A stretch of DNA of 64,000 nt from Lithobates sylvaticus (GCA_028564925.1 CM053029.1:295097168-295161167), one strand, 5' to 3'; shown: positions 33,810-45,429, numbered from the stretch's first letter. Numbers and translations are program-made. The notes: generated by a model from the letters alone, not told the origin.

Positions 33810-34235
33810 AGCCCCATACACACGGTCGGACTTTTTCATGGATTCTGTCCGATCGGACAATGTTGTTGAAAAATCAGACCGTGTGTATGCACCATCGGAC
33901 AGTGTACGTCGGATTGTCCGACGGACAAAGTCTTATCTCCTGCTGGAAAGATTTGCCGACAACACGGTCCGATCACACCAAATCCGATCGTGTGTACGGT
34001 TGTCCGACCGGACAAAGTGCTACGCATGCTCAGATCACATTACAAGACCAAAGCTATTGGCTACTAGCCTCTACGTAGTCCCGTCGTAGGCAACAAACGT
34101 CACCACGTTCAGAATGATCAGATTTTCCGACAACTTTGTCCGACCGTGTGTACGCAAAACCAACATCAGACAAAGTATGACGGACATGATCCGACGGACC
34201 TGGTCCTCGGATAGTCCGAGCGTGTGTATGGGGCT
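33810..34235 (+). mobile_element. Harbinger MITE, family A, TSD TTA
   Basis: 426 bp, same ends and orientation as the 8477 copy, with perfect TTA duplications at 33807-33809 and 34236-34238. The left TTA is also the right target duplication of the neighbouring host MITE. Confidence 0.93.
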
Positions 34236-34333
34236 TTAGTCTAATCTAACACAACTCTTTCTACTGATTAATAATGCAGCTGTCCAATTGCTCATCCATA
34301 GATGCAGTGAAGAAGTCAGTGTAGCCACCCCAA

Positions 34334-34755
34334 TGCCCCACACACACGATCAGAATTTGTCAGAAAAAACTTGGATGGTTTTTCAGATGGAATTCCGCTC
34401 AAGCTTGCCTTGCATACAGACGGTCACACAAAAGTTCTCTGACCTTTCAAGCGTCAAGAACTCGGTGATGTACAACACTACGACGAGCCGAGAAAATAAA
34501 GTTCAATGCTTCCGAGCATGCATCAAATTGTTTCCGAGTATGCATGATTTTTTGCAAGTCGGAATTGCATACAGACGATCGCATTTTTGGATAGGAACTT
34601 TTTCCGACCGAAAAATAGAGAACATGATCTCAATCTTTTGCTGGCGGAAATGCCACCAGCAAAAGTCAGATGGAGTATACCCACGGTCGCATTTTCTGAC
34701 AAAAAGCTGACATCGGTCTTTTGCTGGCGGCATTTCTGATCGTGTGTACACGGCA
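34334..34755. mobile_element. Harbinger-like MITE, family B
   Basis: The ends TGCCCCACACACACGATCAG and CTGATCGTGTGTACACGGCA, flanked by CAA and TTA, suggest a decayed TWA target. More diverged than the other family B copies. Confidence 0.7.
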
Positions 34756-34947
34756 TTAGGCAGGAGGTGTGTTACTGGCTGATCACAGGTGAAAGTAAAG
34801 TGATAAATGCCTGATAAAAGGAAAACTAATGCAGCTACCACATCCAGTGATTGGTAAGCTACTGTACTAAATGTTAAATTCTTGTTTTGGGGTCTAATTA
34901 TGTTTTACATTTGTTTTACAGAAAAACTACCACAATTAGATTGCATG

Positions 34948-35327
34948 AGGCTTAGTACACCCTTGTGCGATGTCAGACATTGCATGTGATTCACAACGCA
35001 TTGCTGTGCAGATCACATGTGATGTCTGTGCGGTGCAAATTCAGCCATGCAGTTTGTATGGCTGAATTTTCATTGCATTCGCAACAAAATAGTGTGGGAC
35101 CCTTTTTTTGGTCCGCACTGGAATCGGATCACATGGGTGTTCATACCTACGCGATCGGATTCCTGCACCATTTCACAGTTCGCACTGCGATCTGCAAACC
35201 GATCTTTGTATTGACACCCAGAGTGGTTCGCAGAGGGCAGTGTGAACCGCCGGCGATTCAGGTGCGATGTGGGAACCCGCACTCGAACCGCGCTGGTTCC
35301 CGCATGGCACAAGTGTGAACCAAGCCT
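34948..35327. mobile_element. MITE with AGGCTT...AAGCCT ends
   Basis: AGGCTTAGTACACCCTTGTG at the left and CACAAGTGTGAACCAAGCCT at the right are imperfect inverted repeats. No clear target duplication. Non-coding. Confidence 0.6.
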
Positions 35328-36139
35328 GAAAATCTATTTAAAGAACAATATTTGTAATGTTTGATTATAATTGTACATTGTAATTGTGCATTGTTTAATA
35401 AACACGTTTCCTCTTGAACTGCCTACCAATCAGCAATATGTCATGTAGCATTACAATATGTGTCTATAGAAACCAAACTGTACATGTTTTTTTATATCTC
35501 GGTGCTGCTGATCTCCTCTAGCTCCTTTCAGCCACTTCCTGTCTACAAGCACACGCTCCAGCATCTCAGAGCAGGCTGAGTTGATTGCTCAGAGCAGACA
35601 TCCTTGATAGAGACAATGGTGGATCATGTCTGTGCAATACGTGCTTGCACCGCAGCTTTGTTTCTATCAATTCGGGGGCATGAAAAGTTAAGCTGGCCAA
35701 ACATGGATCGAAATTCATCTGGTTCAACAGGGGCCAGCCGAGATTCGATCCATGTATGGGCACACTAATTGTACCCAAGACAATCCGTCGATCGACTTGG
35801 GTACAACCAGTCTGCTGGATTTTTTATATACGATTACTGCCGGTGGCTATAACCAGTAGCAGTAATCATTGTATTCTGCCTGCTCCCCCGTGCCCCTGCT
35901 GGCAGAATACAATAGTATCGCAGGAGGCGATAGTCAGTGTTGATGGGGGGGATTAAGGGATTTTTTTCCCTTCCATCCATGTTGAAAGGAAAGAAAATTG
36001 AATCATATATATTGGCTGCCTTACGATGCATGAGCACATTCCATAAGAAGTGACTGAAGATGAACCTTCATGGCAGAACCACCAGGTGCTATATTAAAAT
36101 GACAGTAACACCTTGCTACACAACTAGTATGGAACAGAG
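35328..36139. other. No gene seen; possible MITE at 35690-36010
   Basis: 35690-35960 has inverted-looking segments (AAACATGGATCGAAATTC, GATTCGATCCATGTATGGG) typical of a decayed MITE. The boundaries are unclear. Confidence 0.4.
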
Positions 36140-36390
36140 GGGGTTATTTACTAAAGGAAAATCCCCTTTGCACTGCAAGTGCAGTCGCTGTAGATCCGAG
36201 GAGGACATGCAAGGAAAATAAAAAACAGCCTTTTAGCTTGCACATGATTGGATAATAAAATCAGCAGAGCTTCCCCTCATTTCAGATCTACCCCTCAGAT
36301 TTAGAGCGACTGCACTTCCACGTGCACTTTCAGCGCAGTTTCAAGTGCACTTGCAGTGCAAAGTGGATTTGCCTTTCATAAATAACCCCC
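36140..36390. mobile_element. MITE with GGGGGTTATTTACTAAAGG ends
   Basis: Inverted ends: GGGGGTTATTTACTAAAGG versus CCTTTCATAAATAACCCCC, with TTTGCACTGCAAGTGCA inside both. It lies 37 bp downstream of the OCTN exon 1 donor, in intron 1. Confidence 0.85.
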
Positions 36391-36427
36391 ACAGCGAAGC
36401 TCAGAAAATGTTGATGGACACACTGAC

Positions 36428-36820
36428 CTCAGTGATGACAGTGGAGTGATAGATGTCCTTGTCATAGTCCCATCCATCCAGACACTTCTCCTTCTCTAAG
36501 TTACTGACATTGATATGTAGTCCTGGAAGAAGCCCCACATCAGAGAAGTTCCTCAGGGTGTCCAGCTTGTATCTCCAGCACCTGCTCTGTACCAGAGCCC
36601 CATCCTTCTCCTCCCAGGGGATGCTGACATTCCTCCAAGCCAGGCTCAGGTTGGCATTGTCCGGTACATGGCACCGGTGCTCAGGGGTGGCTGCCAGGAA
36701 CATCACAGACATGCCATTGAAGCCGTTGGGAATGGTGCTGGCACTAAGCAGGAAGAAGACAATAAGCTGGTAGGGTCCCCACTCTCCCAGGAAAGCGATG
36801 GCTTGGTCATAATCAAGCAT
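36428..36820 (-). CDS. slc22a4/slc22a5: OCTN organic cation/carnitine transporter, exon 1 (partial gene)
   Basis: 393 nt encoding residues 1-131 of an SLC22 major-facilitator transporter. [20 protein letters not shown] leads into the first membrane helix ([20 protein letters not shown]). The large extracellular loop follows, with [10 protein letters not shown], conserved cysteines (C50, C81, C113) and N-glycosylation sequons (NLS, NVS, NFS). It ends at IYHSTVITE, immediately before a GTCAGT donor. Mammalian SLC22A5 exon 1 also covers exactly 131 codons as I recall. Family members import carnitine (A5) or ergothioneine and organic cations (A4) with sodium at the plasma membrane. NGFNGMSV looks more like A4, but the paralogue is not settled. 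Later exons would lie at lower coordinates and were not found, so intron 1 is probably very long. Confidence 0.93.
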
Positions 36821-37330
36821 GGTTGAATTGGTGTTGGAGGGGTAGTTACAGGGTACCTTCCCTTGGACTAGGGGTAAAAGATCTGATCACCAGGGCTGCT
36901 TCATGTTATTAGTAAAGTCATTAAATGTACTAAGAATATGAAGGAGTTGCTAGAAGGGGAAGAGTGCAGCCTCCCATTCAGTTACACAACACAGAGCATT
37001 ATTTGCACACTTCTCACATTGCTAGAGGTGGCTCAGGTAATGTGGGCATCCCATCTTCATACAGCTCCAGTCTGACCCCAGGCAATGAAGAAAGTGTCAG
37101 TTGTGTGATCTCCCAGCCATGATGTCCCTGGATTGAATGGTCCCCTCCCTGGGGTGGGTAGCATGCATCTCTCTCCTCCCACCTGTCAAATGACACAGCA
37201 TATTCACTCCTCTTACAAAACACTAAGTCCTTAACTCCTTAGCCGCCACTGCACTGCTCAACGTTTCTTTTGTTTGATTGCCATGCCGCCTGCAAAGAAA
37301 TCATTAACCCCCTCTCTGCCATCCTGCTTA
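36821..37330 (-). promoter_or_regulatory. Presumed 5' UTR/upstream region of the OCTN gene
   Basis: Position only: this is the 500 bp before the start codon on the minus strand. No TATA box or CpG island is obvious. A short minus-strand reading frame at 37014-37223 has no known motif. Confidence 0.35.
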
Positions 37331-38548
37331 CATGTACAGTGTTCTCCTGTTATGTAAGCTCTCTCCTATTAGATCTGCCATCATTCTGTACACAGCTGAA
37401 GCTGCTTACTATGTGCAGTGCCCAGCGGTGAATTCATTTCACTGGGAGCTCCTGGGCTGTCTTCAATTTATGGGCAACTCTGCCAGTTTCATTGATTTAT
37501 GCATAAGGGTCAGTGAACCTAGACATTTGGGTTTTGCTCCTGGCATGAGTTTGTGAAACGCTTATGCAGGATTTGAAAAGCATTGTTTGAATATTGGATC
37601 TTTTGCAGCTGTATACTCAAATGACTTATATATGATGGTTGTAGAGAGCATGCATACCGGTTGATAATATTAAAATAAATCTTTACGCTAGGTGATGTAA
37701 TCCAGGTTTGAGCCAACTTTCCATACGATTATGTAGTGCTCCTGTGATGCTACTTGGATATGGTTTACATATTCTATGGGGCCAAAATCGCACTGGAATC
37801 GCATCATAGTAAGAACCTTGCAGGAAATTTTTTTTTTTAAATCGCTCCATGCTGAGTCGCATTTATATCAACATACACCTATTGAGAGCAATAGAAAGAC
37901 TGCCATCGCTGAAAAAAAAAGTCAAAAGACTTGCAAACCTTATTTTTTAAATAACAAACATGCCTATTATTACTTGCAATGAGCAATCGTTTTGCACAGA
38001 GCAGCCCCAATCCTCTTGTTATGGGGTCCCCCGCTGGCACTCCAAGCCCCTCCTCTTTAGGGGTGCCCAGGGAAAGTGGGACACTTGCGGGCTCGCTCCC
38101 AAGTCCTGCTGCAGCGTCCATTGACACAGACAGTGGGACTCTGCCCCGCCTAGGTTTGCCACCTGTCCGGGTCCAGTTTTTACATCATGAGTTTTTGGCT
38201 GCTTGACACCCGGACACCAGGGAATCCTCAAAAATTCATCCAACACCCCCAAGAAAGCTTATTCAGAATCTAGCATCTATTGCATGTGTAGGTGACATCT
38301 TTGTATTGATGTGGTTATACATACTTAAATGTAGATTAATGGACATTGCCATGGTCCCGAATCTAGAGCCATCTAGTGGCCAAATACGGATAATGGACTT
38401 GTCTATATTTATTTCTGAACAACCTGAACAACCTAAAAGACTTGGACAGGAAGTACTGTTGTTTTGATTTGAAGGTTGACCTTTTTTACCCAGGAGCCTG
38501 TGTGACCTATCCATGAACACTCTCTTATACAGTGCATGCTGGGTAGGG
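37331..38548. other. No gene seen
   Basis: Unassigned sequence. 37990-38210 has a GC-richer repeat-like block with GCCACCTGTCCGGGT. No exon supported. Confidence 0.35.
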
Positions 38549-39312
38549 TATAAAAAGGACAGCAGCGGCCATATTTGGCCGCTTGGGACCACGTTGCCTG
38601 CCTGTGTGGATCTGTGAGGAGGTTTCCCGGAGACAGCAACAGATAGTCACTGCGGATTGCAAACCTGCTTGTTTGAGAGGTGACTTGATGGAGCCTGAGA
38701 GTCAGTGACCGGATTGACGAGGCCCAGAGACGCCCATCGGAGTTCCGGAGGACCGGATCCATTCCGCGGGGTGACACAGAGCATCTGCCCATCTGATACA
38801 GAAGCAAGCTGCAGTTACCGGATCAAAGTCATCACTTAGATCTCCGATCCAGTTGGTAAGCGTGTTACGGCCCCCTGTTTGTTTATTTGCTGCACACAGT
38901 TAGACTCATTTGCAGGCTCCGCTGGGATCAGTAGTCCCACGGAGGAGCACCAGAGCAATGGACACTGAGCAGGCTTGAGGCCTACTTCACTTTAGTGCCC
39001 AAGCATTGTGTACAAGCTCTTGGAGTTATACCTGGAGCACCTTAAGCTAACTTTCACCTACCTTTTGGATTACAAATATCAGAGGAGTCATTTCTAGCTA
39101 GCGAAGAAAGAAGATACGGGAGAAAGTACTTTTAGTGAGGCCTCACGTACAACTTTAAAGTAGCGGGAGCTCCCAGGTTTAGATACATAGAATATATATA
39201 TATATATACCTCTCACATTGTATTTGTCTGTTGATATATATTGTACTGACATCCTACGTTGGGATGACAGTGCAATCTCTGTAACCACCTGCTTTAATAT
39301 ATCTCCAATAAA
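38549..39312 (+). other. TATA-box to AATAAA unit, possible solo LTR or promoter-bearing repeat
   Basis: TATAAAAA at 38549-38556 and AATAAA at 39307-39312 bracket about 760 bp of low-repeat DNA with a donor-like GTAAGC at about 38857. The arrangement could be a single LTR of an old LTR element or the first exon of a non-coding transcript. No paired copy and no definite ends were found. Confidence 0.22.
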
Positions 39313-39619
39313 AGTATTTCTGGTTAAGTTTACAATTGGGTGGAGTACTGTTTTTCCCCACCAGGTGGAGCCAGTGGATCCTGAGGGATTTACACAGGTA
39401 CTTTATACTGTCTTATTTTGTACTGTATTGCATTGCACCACAGCTGTGCCAAGGGGATCGAGTAAGTCAGTGGGGTTTCTCAGAAGAGTGCAGGCCCAAT
39501 TCAAACTAGCAGCTCCTTCGGGGTCAGTGCTACACATGTATCAGAATTTCACCTACCTTTACATATTTGTAGTTGTCTGGATGCAAACAGCCCTAGTTAC
39601 AAGGGACTTGTACAAGGGA

Positions 39620-40315
39620 CTTGTTTATCTCTGCTTATAGTTCAGGCTACTGGAGCCCTCTCAGGACTGCTCACTCTGGCAGTCCGATCTAGTGTAGAAG
39701 AGCTGTGAGTGTGGGAACAGCAAGACAGAGAGGTCACCCGCCCCCCGGCTCCCATGTCACTGGATTTGATTGACAGCAGCGGGAGCCAGTGGCTCCCGCT
39801 TCTAGCAATCTGTCCACTGAGGAGAGAGACAGCGGCTGGAGCCACTACGCTTGTGCACATGGCTGAATCAGATCAGGCTTAGGTAAGAAAAAGGGGAGAT
39901 CTGGGGGAGCTGCAGCACAGAAGAACCTTGAGGCTTTACAATCACTTTAAGGTAAAAAAAAAACCTTCTGCAAGCGGCTCCCCCAGCCCCCCTAAATACT
40001 TATTGGAGCGCGATCTCGATCCAGCAATGTGCACAAGAGCAGTGAGTCTCACTGCTGTCAATCACAGCCAGTGTGGAAGGAGCTGGGGGCAGGGCCAAGC
40101 CGCACTCTGTGTGTCTTATGGATGGTGGGCAGTACAACTCTTCTGCAAAGCCGAGACTGCAGTTCACTTATACAGCGCTGGAAGAGAGCTGCTAAGGACA
40201 GTATCTGGCCGCTATAAAGTGGTGGAGAGGGGAAGATTTGTATCAAAAGCAGACACCTGCAGGTAATAGGATACACACCACATAACTAAAAAAAATGATA
40301 CTAAACTTCAGCTTT
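39620..40315. repeat. Two pieces of the AGTGATTGTAAAG (TTAA) MITE family
   Basis: CTTTACAATCACTTTAAGG at 39935-39953 is the right terminus seen at 26001. Directly after it starts AAAAACCTTCTGCAAGCGGC and TGTCAATCACAGCCAGTG, matching the left interior of that family. The pieces may be head-to-tail copies or a rearranged copy. Confidence 0.55.
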
Positions 40316-40657
40316 AGGCTTCATTCACTCAGTCATAAAAAAAAACCACATATACAAGTTTTTTTAAATTAAGGATCTGAATGGCGCTGCACGGTTTTCA
40401 ATTAAGCCACTCACACTATCATGATTGATCAGATGGTGATGGTGGGGTGGAATTAGGGTGGCTGTTTGTGGGTTTGTACAGTCCCATGCCAGGGACGCAG
40501 GGCTAACCAAGTGTCCCCATGGGACTCGTCACCCCCTACAGCCAACCCCTCTTTTCCTTTCTGTATGGTCTTCCATTGTTAATAATAATAATATTAACGC
40601 ATGTACCCAGACAGCAAGGATAACTTGCCACAAATTTGTGGCAGCGTTGAATTGTAA
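40316..40657. other. No gene seen
   Basis: Unassigned DNA between MITEs. Confidence 0.35.
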
Positions 40658-41081
40658 TGCCCCGTACACGCGGTCGGAATTTCCGACAAAAATGTTCGAT
40701 GTGAGCTTGTTGTCGGAAATTCCGACTGTGTGTAGGCTCCATCAGACATTTGTTGTTGGAATTTCCGACAACAAAAATTTGAGAGCTGGTTTTCAAATCA
40801 GCCGACAACAAAACTTGTTGTCGGAAATTCCGATTGTGTGTACACAATTCCGACGCACAAAATTCCATGCATGCCCGCAATCAAGCAGAAGAGCCGCCCT
40901 GGCTATTGAACTTAATTTTTCTCGGCTCGTTGTACATGTTGTACGTCACAGCGTTCTTGACATTCGGAATTTCTGACAACATTTGTGTGACCGTGTGTAT
41001 GCAAGACAAGTTTGAGCCAACATCCGTCGGAAATAAATCCAGGATTTTGTTGTCGGAATGTCCGATCGTGTGTACGTGGCA
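40658..41081. mobile_element. Harbinger-like MITE, family B, TSD TAA
   Basis: The ends TGCCCCGTACACGCGGTCGG and CCGATCGTGTGTACGTGGCA are flanked by perfect TAA duplications (40655-40657, 41082-41084). It contains repeated GGAATTTCCGACAACAAA-type motifs. 424 bp, non-coding, and the best-preserved family B copy here. Confidence 0.87.
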
Positions 41082-41739
41082 TAAGTCTGTTAACTAGCTG
41101 TGCATTTTCACTGGCAAGTTGTACACTTGCAGAGCACTTGAAGCACAAGTTCTAGTTGACACTTTTTCAGTTTGTAGCAAATTTGTGTGGAAAGCCTCTA
41201 TCTAGCAAGAGCAAAGTTGCAGTGGTGAGTCTACAGCAAGAGCTCTGCAAGTCTACAGCATGAAAATTCAGCCACAGTGACCCCTGTGGTGGGATGAGTA
41301 TTGCACAACATAACTGAACCAGAACTTTGTAGAATGTTTGCAAAGAAAGTTGATCTGGTGTCATGCGATGCGGACTTGCTGTAATTGTAAACAAAAACTT
41401 TAAACTTGTGAAGCCTGTCAAGTCTAGCAATAGCTTAGCATGTAATTTTCAAACTTGCAGCACAATTACTTGCTATCTGAGTATATGCGTTTGTAAGCAC
41501 ATAAATTATTGTCTAAACAAAGGGGAAAAATTAATTATCATAAAAACATTATGTATGCATCTTTGCACATTTAAATGCATCTATACACGAGTATTTTACT
41601 GATCAGCAACTTTTCTCTTAGGAAGCACATGTAATAATATGAATGAAGCCTAGATGGCAGAAGCTAGAACATGTTACATGTTGCACCGTATATACAAGTG
41701 GAACATGTAACATGTTCCGAAGGTGAACTTATCCTTTTA
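41082..41739. other. No gene seen; small inverted repeat at 41668-41717
   Basis: GAACATGTTACATG and its near-inverse AACATGTAACATGTTC flank a short segment. Otherwise unassigned AT-rich DNA. Confidence 0.4.
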
Positions 41740-42130
41740 GCCCCCGTACACACGGTCGGAAATTCCGACAACAAAATCCGTCTGATTTTTTCCGACGGAT
41801 TTTGTCCGACACTGGTGTTGCATACACACGATCGGACAAAGTTGTCGGAAAATCCGATCATTCTGAACGTGGTGACGTTCGTTACGTACGACAGAACTAC
41901 GTAGAGACTATTAGCCAATAGCTTTGGTCTCGTAATTTGATCTGAGCATGCGTGGCACTTTGTCCGTCGGAATTCTCTACACACGATCGGAAAAAGTCTG
42001 ATCGGATTTTGTAGTCGGAAAATTTGAGAGAAGGAAAAAGTCCGATGGAGCCCACACACGGGCAGGTTTTCCGACAACATGGTCCGATCGGACATTTTCC
42101 GTCGGAATTTCCGACCCTGGGTATGGGGGC
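41740..42130 (-). mobile_element. Harbinger MITE, diverged family A
   Basis: The ends GCCCCCGTACACACGGTCGG and a GTATGGGGGC partner are flanked by TTA and TAA. The interior keeps the family A core (AATCCGATCATTCTGAACGT, AGCCAATAGCTTTGGTCT) in the opposite orientation, but the termini differ. It may be an older or hybrid subfamily. Confidence 0.75.
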
Positions 42131-42650
42131 TAAGAGTTATATTTACCATTGCTAAATGTAACAGTTCCAGGTCAGGGATGCTGGTACCCGCTGACGTCCT
42201 AACAACCAGTAACTCATCCATGCCCTGCTCCTTCAGGTGTCATCTGGGGTTTCCTGGCTAACAGGCATCTGTAAACAAAGGTGCCAAAACACTGTTTATA
42301 AAAAATAAAAAATGGCATCGGTGTTCCCCCAAAATGTATGCCAGGCCCTTTAGGTTTGGTATGAATTTTAATGGAGATCCAACGCTAGGGGAAAAAAAAA
42401 AAAAAAGGCAATCCATTCCTGACACCTGTGTGAGCTTGAAGCCTCTCAGGCTAGGAAAGGGGATGAAAAAAAACAAACAAATGTACCCTAGAAATAAAAA
42501 CACCCAGATGCTACACCCATCAACAATTACATCATCCAGCGATGCAGGTCCACTCAATCACTATGAACGATGGTCGACAACCCATCCAAAATAAAATAAA
42601 AATGCCACCTACTGAGATGCATCAGATCCCATCGCTTTCCTCGCACTGCA
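42131..42650. other. Repeat fragment related to the 6.3-kb palindrome; no gene
   Basis: CCCCCAAAATGTATGCCAGG and CTTTAGGTTTGGTATGAATTTTAA resemble the outer arm at 6360-6400. The remainder is unassigned. Confidence 0.4.
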
Positions 42651-42727
42651 TGAAAACCTCTTTTAAACGCTGAAACTTGACATCTAGTAACTGACGGATA
42701 AAAACAACCATTTTGCCACATGCTGCG

Positions 42728-43880
42728 TTTACTCTCTCTCCCCCCTCTCTTTCTCTCCCCTCTCCCTCTCCCTCTCTCTCGCTCTCCCATTCTCTCTCTC
42801 CCCTCTCTCTTTCTCCCCTCTCTCTCCCCCCCTCTCTCTCCCTCTCCTCCTCTCCCCCCTCTCTCCCCCCTTCCTCCCTCTCCCCTCTCTCTGTCTCTCT
42901 CCCCCCTCTCTCCCCTCTCTCCTCCCTCTCTCTCCCTCCCTCTCCCCCTCCCTCTCTCAATCTCCCCCCACTCTATCTGCCCCCCTCTCTCTCCCCCCCC
43001 CTCTCTCTCTCTCTCTCCCTCCCTCTCCCCCTCCTGCCCCCCCTCTCTCTCTCCCCCCCTCTCTTTCTCCCTCCCCTCTCTCTCTCCCTCTCCCCCTCTA
43101 TCTCTCCCTCCCTCTCCCCCCTCTTTCTTCCTCCATCTCCCCCTCTCTCTCTCTCTCCCCTCCCCCCTCTCTGTCTGTCTCTCTACCCTCCCCTTTCTCT
43201 CTCCCCCCCATCTCCCCTCCCTCTCTCTCCCCCTCTCTCTCCCTCCCCCTCTCTCTCTACCCCTCTCCCCCTCCCTCTCTCACTCTCTCCCCCGCCCCCT
43301 CTCTCTCTCTCCCTCCCCCTCCATCTCTCTCTCCCTCCCCTCCCCCTCCCTCTCCCCCCCTCTCTCCCGCCCTCCCTCTCTCTCCCTCTCTCTCTCTCCC
43401 CTCCCCCTCTCCCTCCCTCCCTCACCCCTCTCTCTCCCCTCTCTCCCTCCCTCTCTCTCTCTCCCCCTCCCTCTCCTTCCCTCCCTCTCCCCCTTTCTCT
43501 CTCTCTCTGTCTCTCTCGTTTTTTCCACATTGTAAATGGTCAGAAATGTATCCACCCTCTCTCTCCCTCTCCCCCCCTCTCACTCCCTCTCCCCCCTCTC
43601 ACTCCCTCTCCCCCCTCTCACTCCCCATCCCCCTCTCTCTCTCCCTCCTTTTCTCCCCCTTTCTCTCCCTCTCCTCTCTCTCCTCCTCCCCCAAATCTTC
43701 CCCTCCCCCTCTCTCTCCATCTCCCCCTCCCCTCTCTCGCTCCCTCTCTCTCTCCCTCCCCTCTCTCTCTCTCTCTCTCTCTCTTCCCCTCTCTCCCCCT
43801 CCCCCTCTCTCTCCCCCTCTCCCTCCCCCCCTCTCTTTCCTCCCCCTCCCCCTTTCTCTCTCTCTCTGTCTCTCTCGTTT
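42728..43880. repeat. 1.15-kb polypyrimidine (CT/CCCT) tract with embedded unit
   Basis: Almost pure C/T on the plus strand, interrupted at 43519-43553 and repeated at 43878-43915 by CGTTTTTTCCAC, then AAATGGTCAGAAATGT. That shared tail shows a ~360-bp duplication. Long Ser/Pro/Leu frames (plus) and Arg/Glu frames (minus) are artefacts. The flanks (AAAACAACCATTTTGC on the left, GCGAAAAAACACATATAAAT on the right) resemble the MITE at 45430-45640, suggesting expansion inside one. Confidence 0.92.
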
Positions 43881-44223
43881 TTTCCACTTTGCAAATGGTC
43901 AGAAATGTTTCCCCATTGAAAAGGGCTATAAGCGAAAAAACACATATAAATGCGGATTACCGCGTTTACACACTGCAACAAGCCATTGGCGTTTCACATG
44001 CCAGTAAACTACCATCCTGAACGCAATTTATCTGCTTTCAAAAAAATGATTCTACCCTCTATTGCTTCTAAACTACTATAAAAGAAGGAGTGTACATGTA
44101 CCCCTAAGATAACATTGAGGAGAGCTCAGGGGCTGCTGAAAAAAACGTCCAACTGCTAATAAGCGTTTGTTTTATTAGCTGCAGTGTACATGAGGCCTAA
44201 GACTGCAGTCTGCCCTTGAATCT

Positions 44224-44737
44224 CACCATTACCTTATGTAACAGGGGAGCACGGGTAGGACTTTAAATAAAGCACACATCAGTAAATTGCAAGTCAAGTG
44301 ACTATAATAATTTATTTTATGTAGTCCATGATATGCTATGAAACATTTTGGGCAGCTTTGTAGTTACTATGGTCATTATGGCCATTTTGGGTCCAACCAT
44401 TGCAAGAAATCTATATACATGCATCCATTGTTCTTGTACCTCTTGTAATTGTCTATCTGATTGTAAACTATTGTGTAGTATTGGTCCATGATTGACTGTA
44501 TGGAGGCGTTATGCCCAGAGCATTTTTAGAGGTTGATGCCCAAAATGTTTCATAGCATATCATGGACTACATAAAATAAATTATTATAGTCACTTGACTT
44601 GCAATTTACTGATGTGTGCTTTATTTAAAGTCCCACCCGTGTTCCCCTGTTACATATGATTAGGGATGGAGGTTGGCATCTCTTTGGTGCTAGCCTAACT
44701 CTTTCTTTTTTACTTGTGAACCACCATTACCTTATGT
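44224..44737. mobile_element. Inverted-repeat insertion flanked by a 16-bp direct repeat
   Basis: Arms of 118 bp (44236-44353 and 44538-44655; ATGTAACAGGGGA... and its complement, two mismatches noted) surround a 184-bp spacer. The 16-mer CACCATTACCTTATGT occurs at 44224-44239 and 44722-44737. It could be a long target duplication of a retroposed foldback, or a chance boundary of a larger repeat. Confidence 0.75.
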
Positions 44738-45429
44738 TTCCTGCCTAGCAGTATAGCTTGAAGAATGGGAACACAATGAGATCTACACTGCACATGCTGA
44801 CAGAATGCTATGTAACGAGTCAACGGGGGATAACACCGCACATACAATTGGACAGGAGGACAAGGAAGAAGTTAATATTTTTAAGAAGCGGAACTTGTGG
44901 AAGGAGTAGGCTCTTAGGCAGGAAATGACTACACACCTCTTTCTCAATTAATGGATTTGTTTCTTCTTCCTAATAATGATGAGGAAATAATAATGATGTC
45001 AGATGTATAATGCTGTGAGAGTCAAGCAAATAGTAACAATAAAGAGATAAGAGGATAGATTGATACAGATTAAAGTATCAAATTACAGTCTGCTCACATA
45101 ATTTGTAATAAAAATATCTGCCATTCTGAAGCTTCCCTCCAAACACTTTGCATATTATTTTATATATACTGCGATTCTGTACGTGCCAAATATGCTGCAG
45201 AAATCTCCCTCCAGCGAGTCTGGCTACAACCATTTTAACTGTGGGCAGCTGAAGCTGCTGCTTGTTCACTTCCTGGATTTACACAGACACACAGAGGCAC
45301 ACTTGCAGCTCTGCAGCTCTCATTGGCCCTCTTATGCCTCATCCCCCTCCCTTCCTTTCAAACTCTCATGAGAGTTAGGCTTAATATACACAGGATGTTT
45401 TACAACCTCCCCTGAGCGATTTAACTTGA
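44738..45429. other. No gene seen
   Basis: Unassigned DNA. No terminal repeat, exon or RNA gene supported. Confidence 0.35.

Noticed and set aside
40458-41097. 172-codon frame with TRSEFPTKMFDV-type sequence
   Set aside because: It lies across a family B MITE and its flank. Motifs such as LLSEIPTVC are readings of TTCCGAC repeats.
42713-44020. 435-codon Ser/Pro/Leu frame and Arg/Glu-rich antisense frames
   Set aside because: Pure consequence of polypyrimidine DNA, which has no stop codons on the pyrimidine strand. No domain or host similarity.
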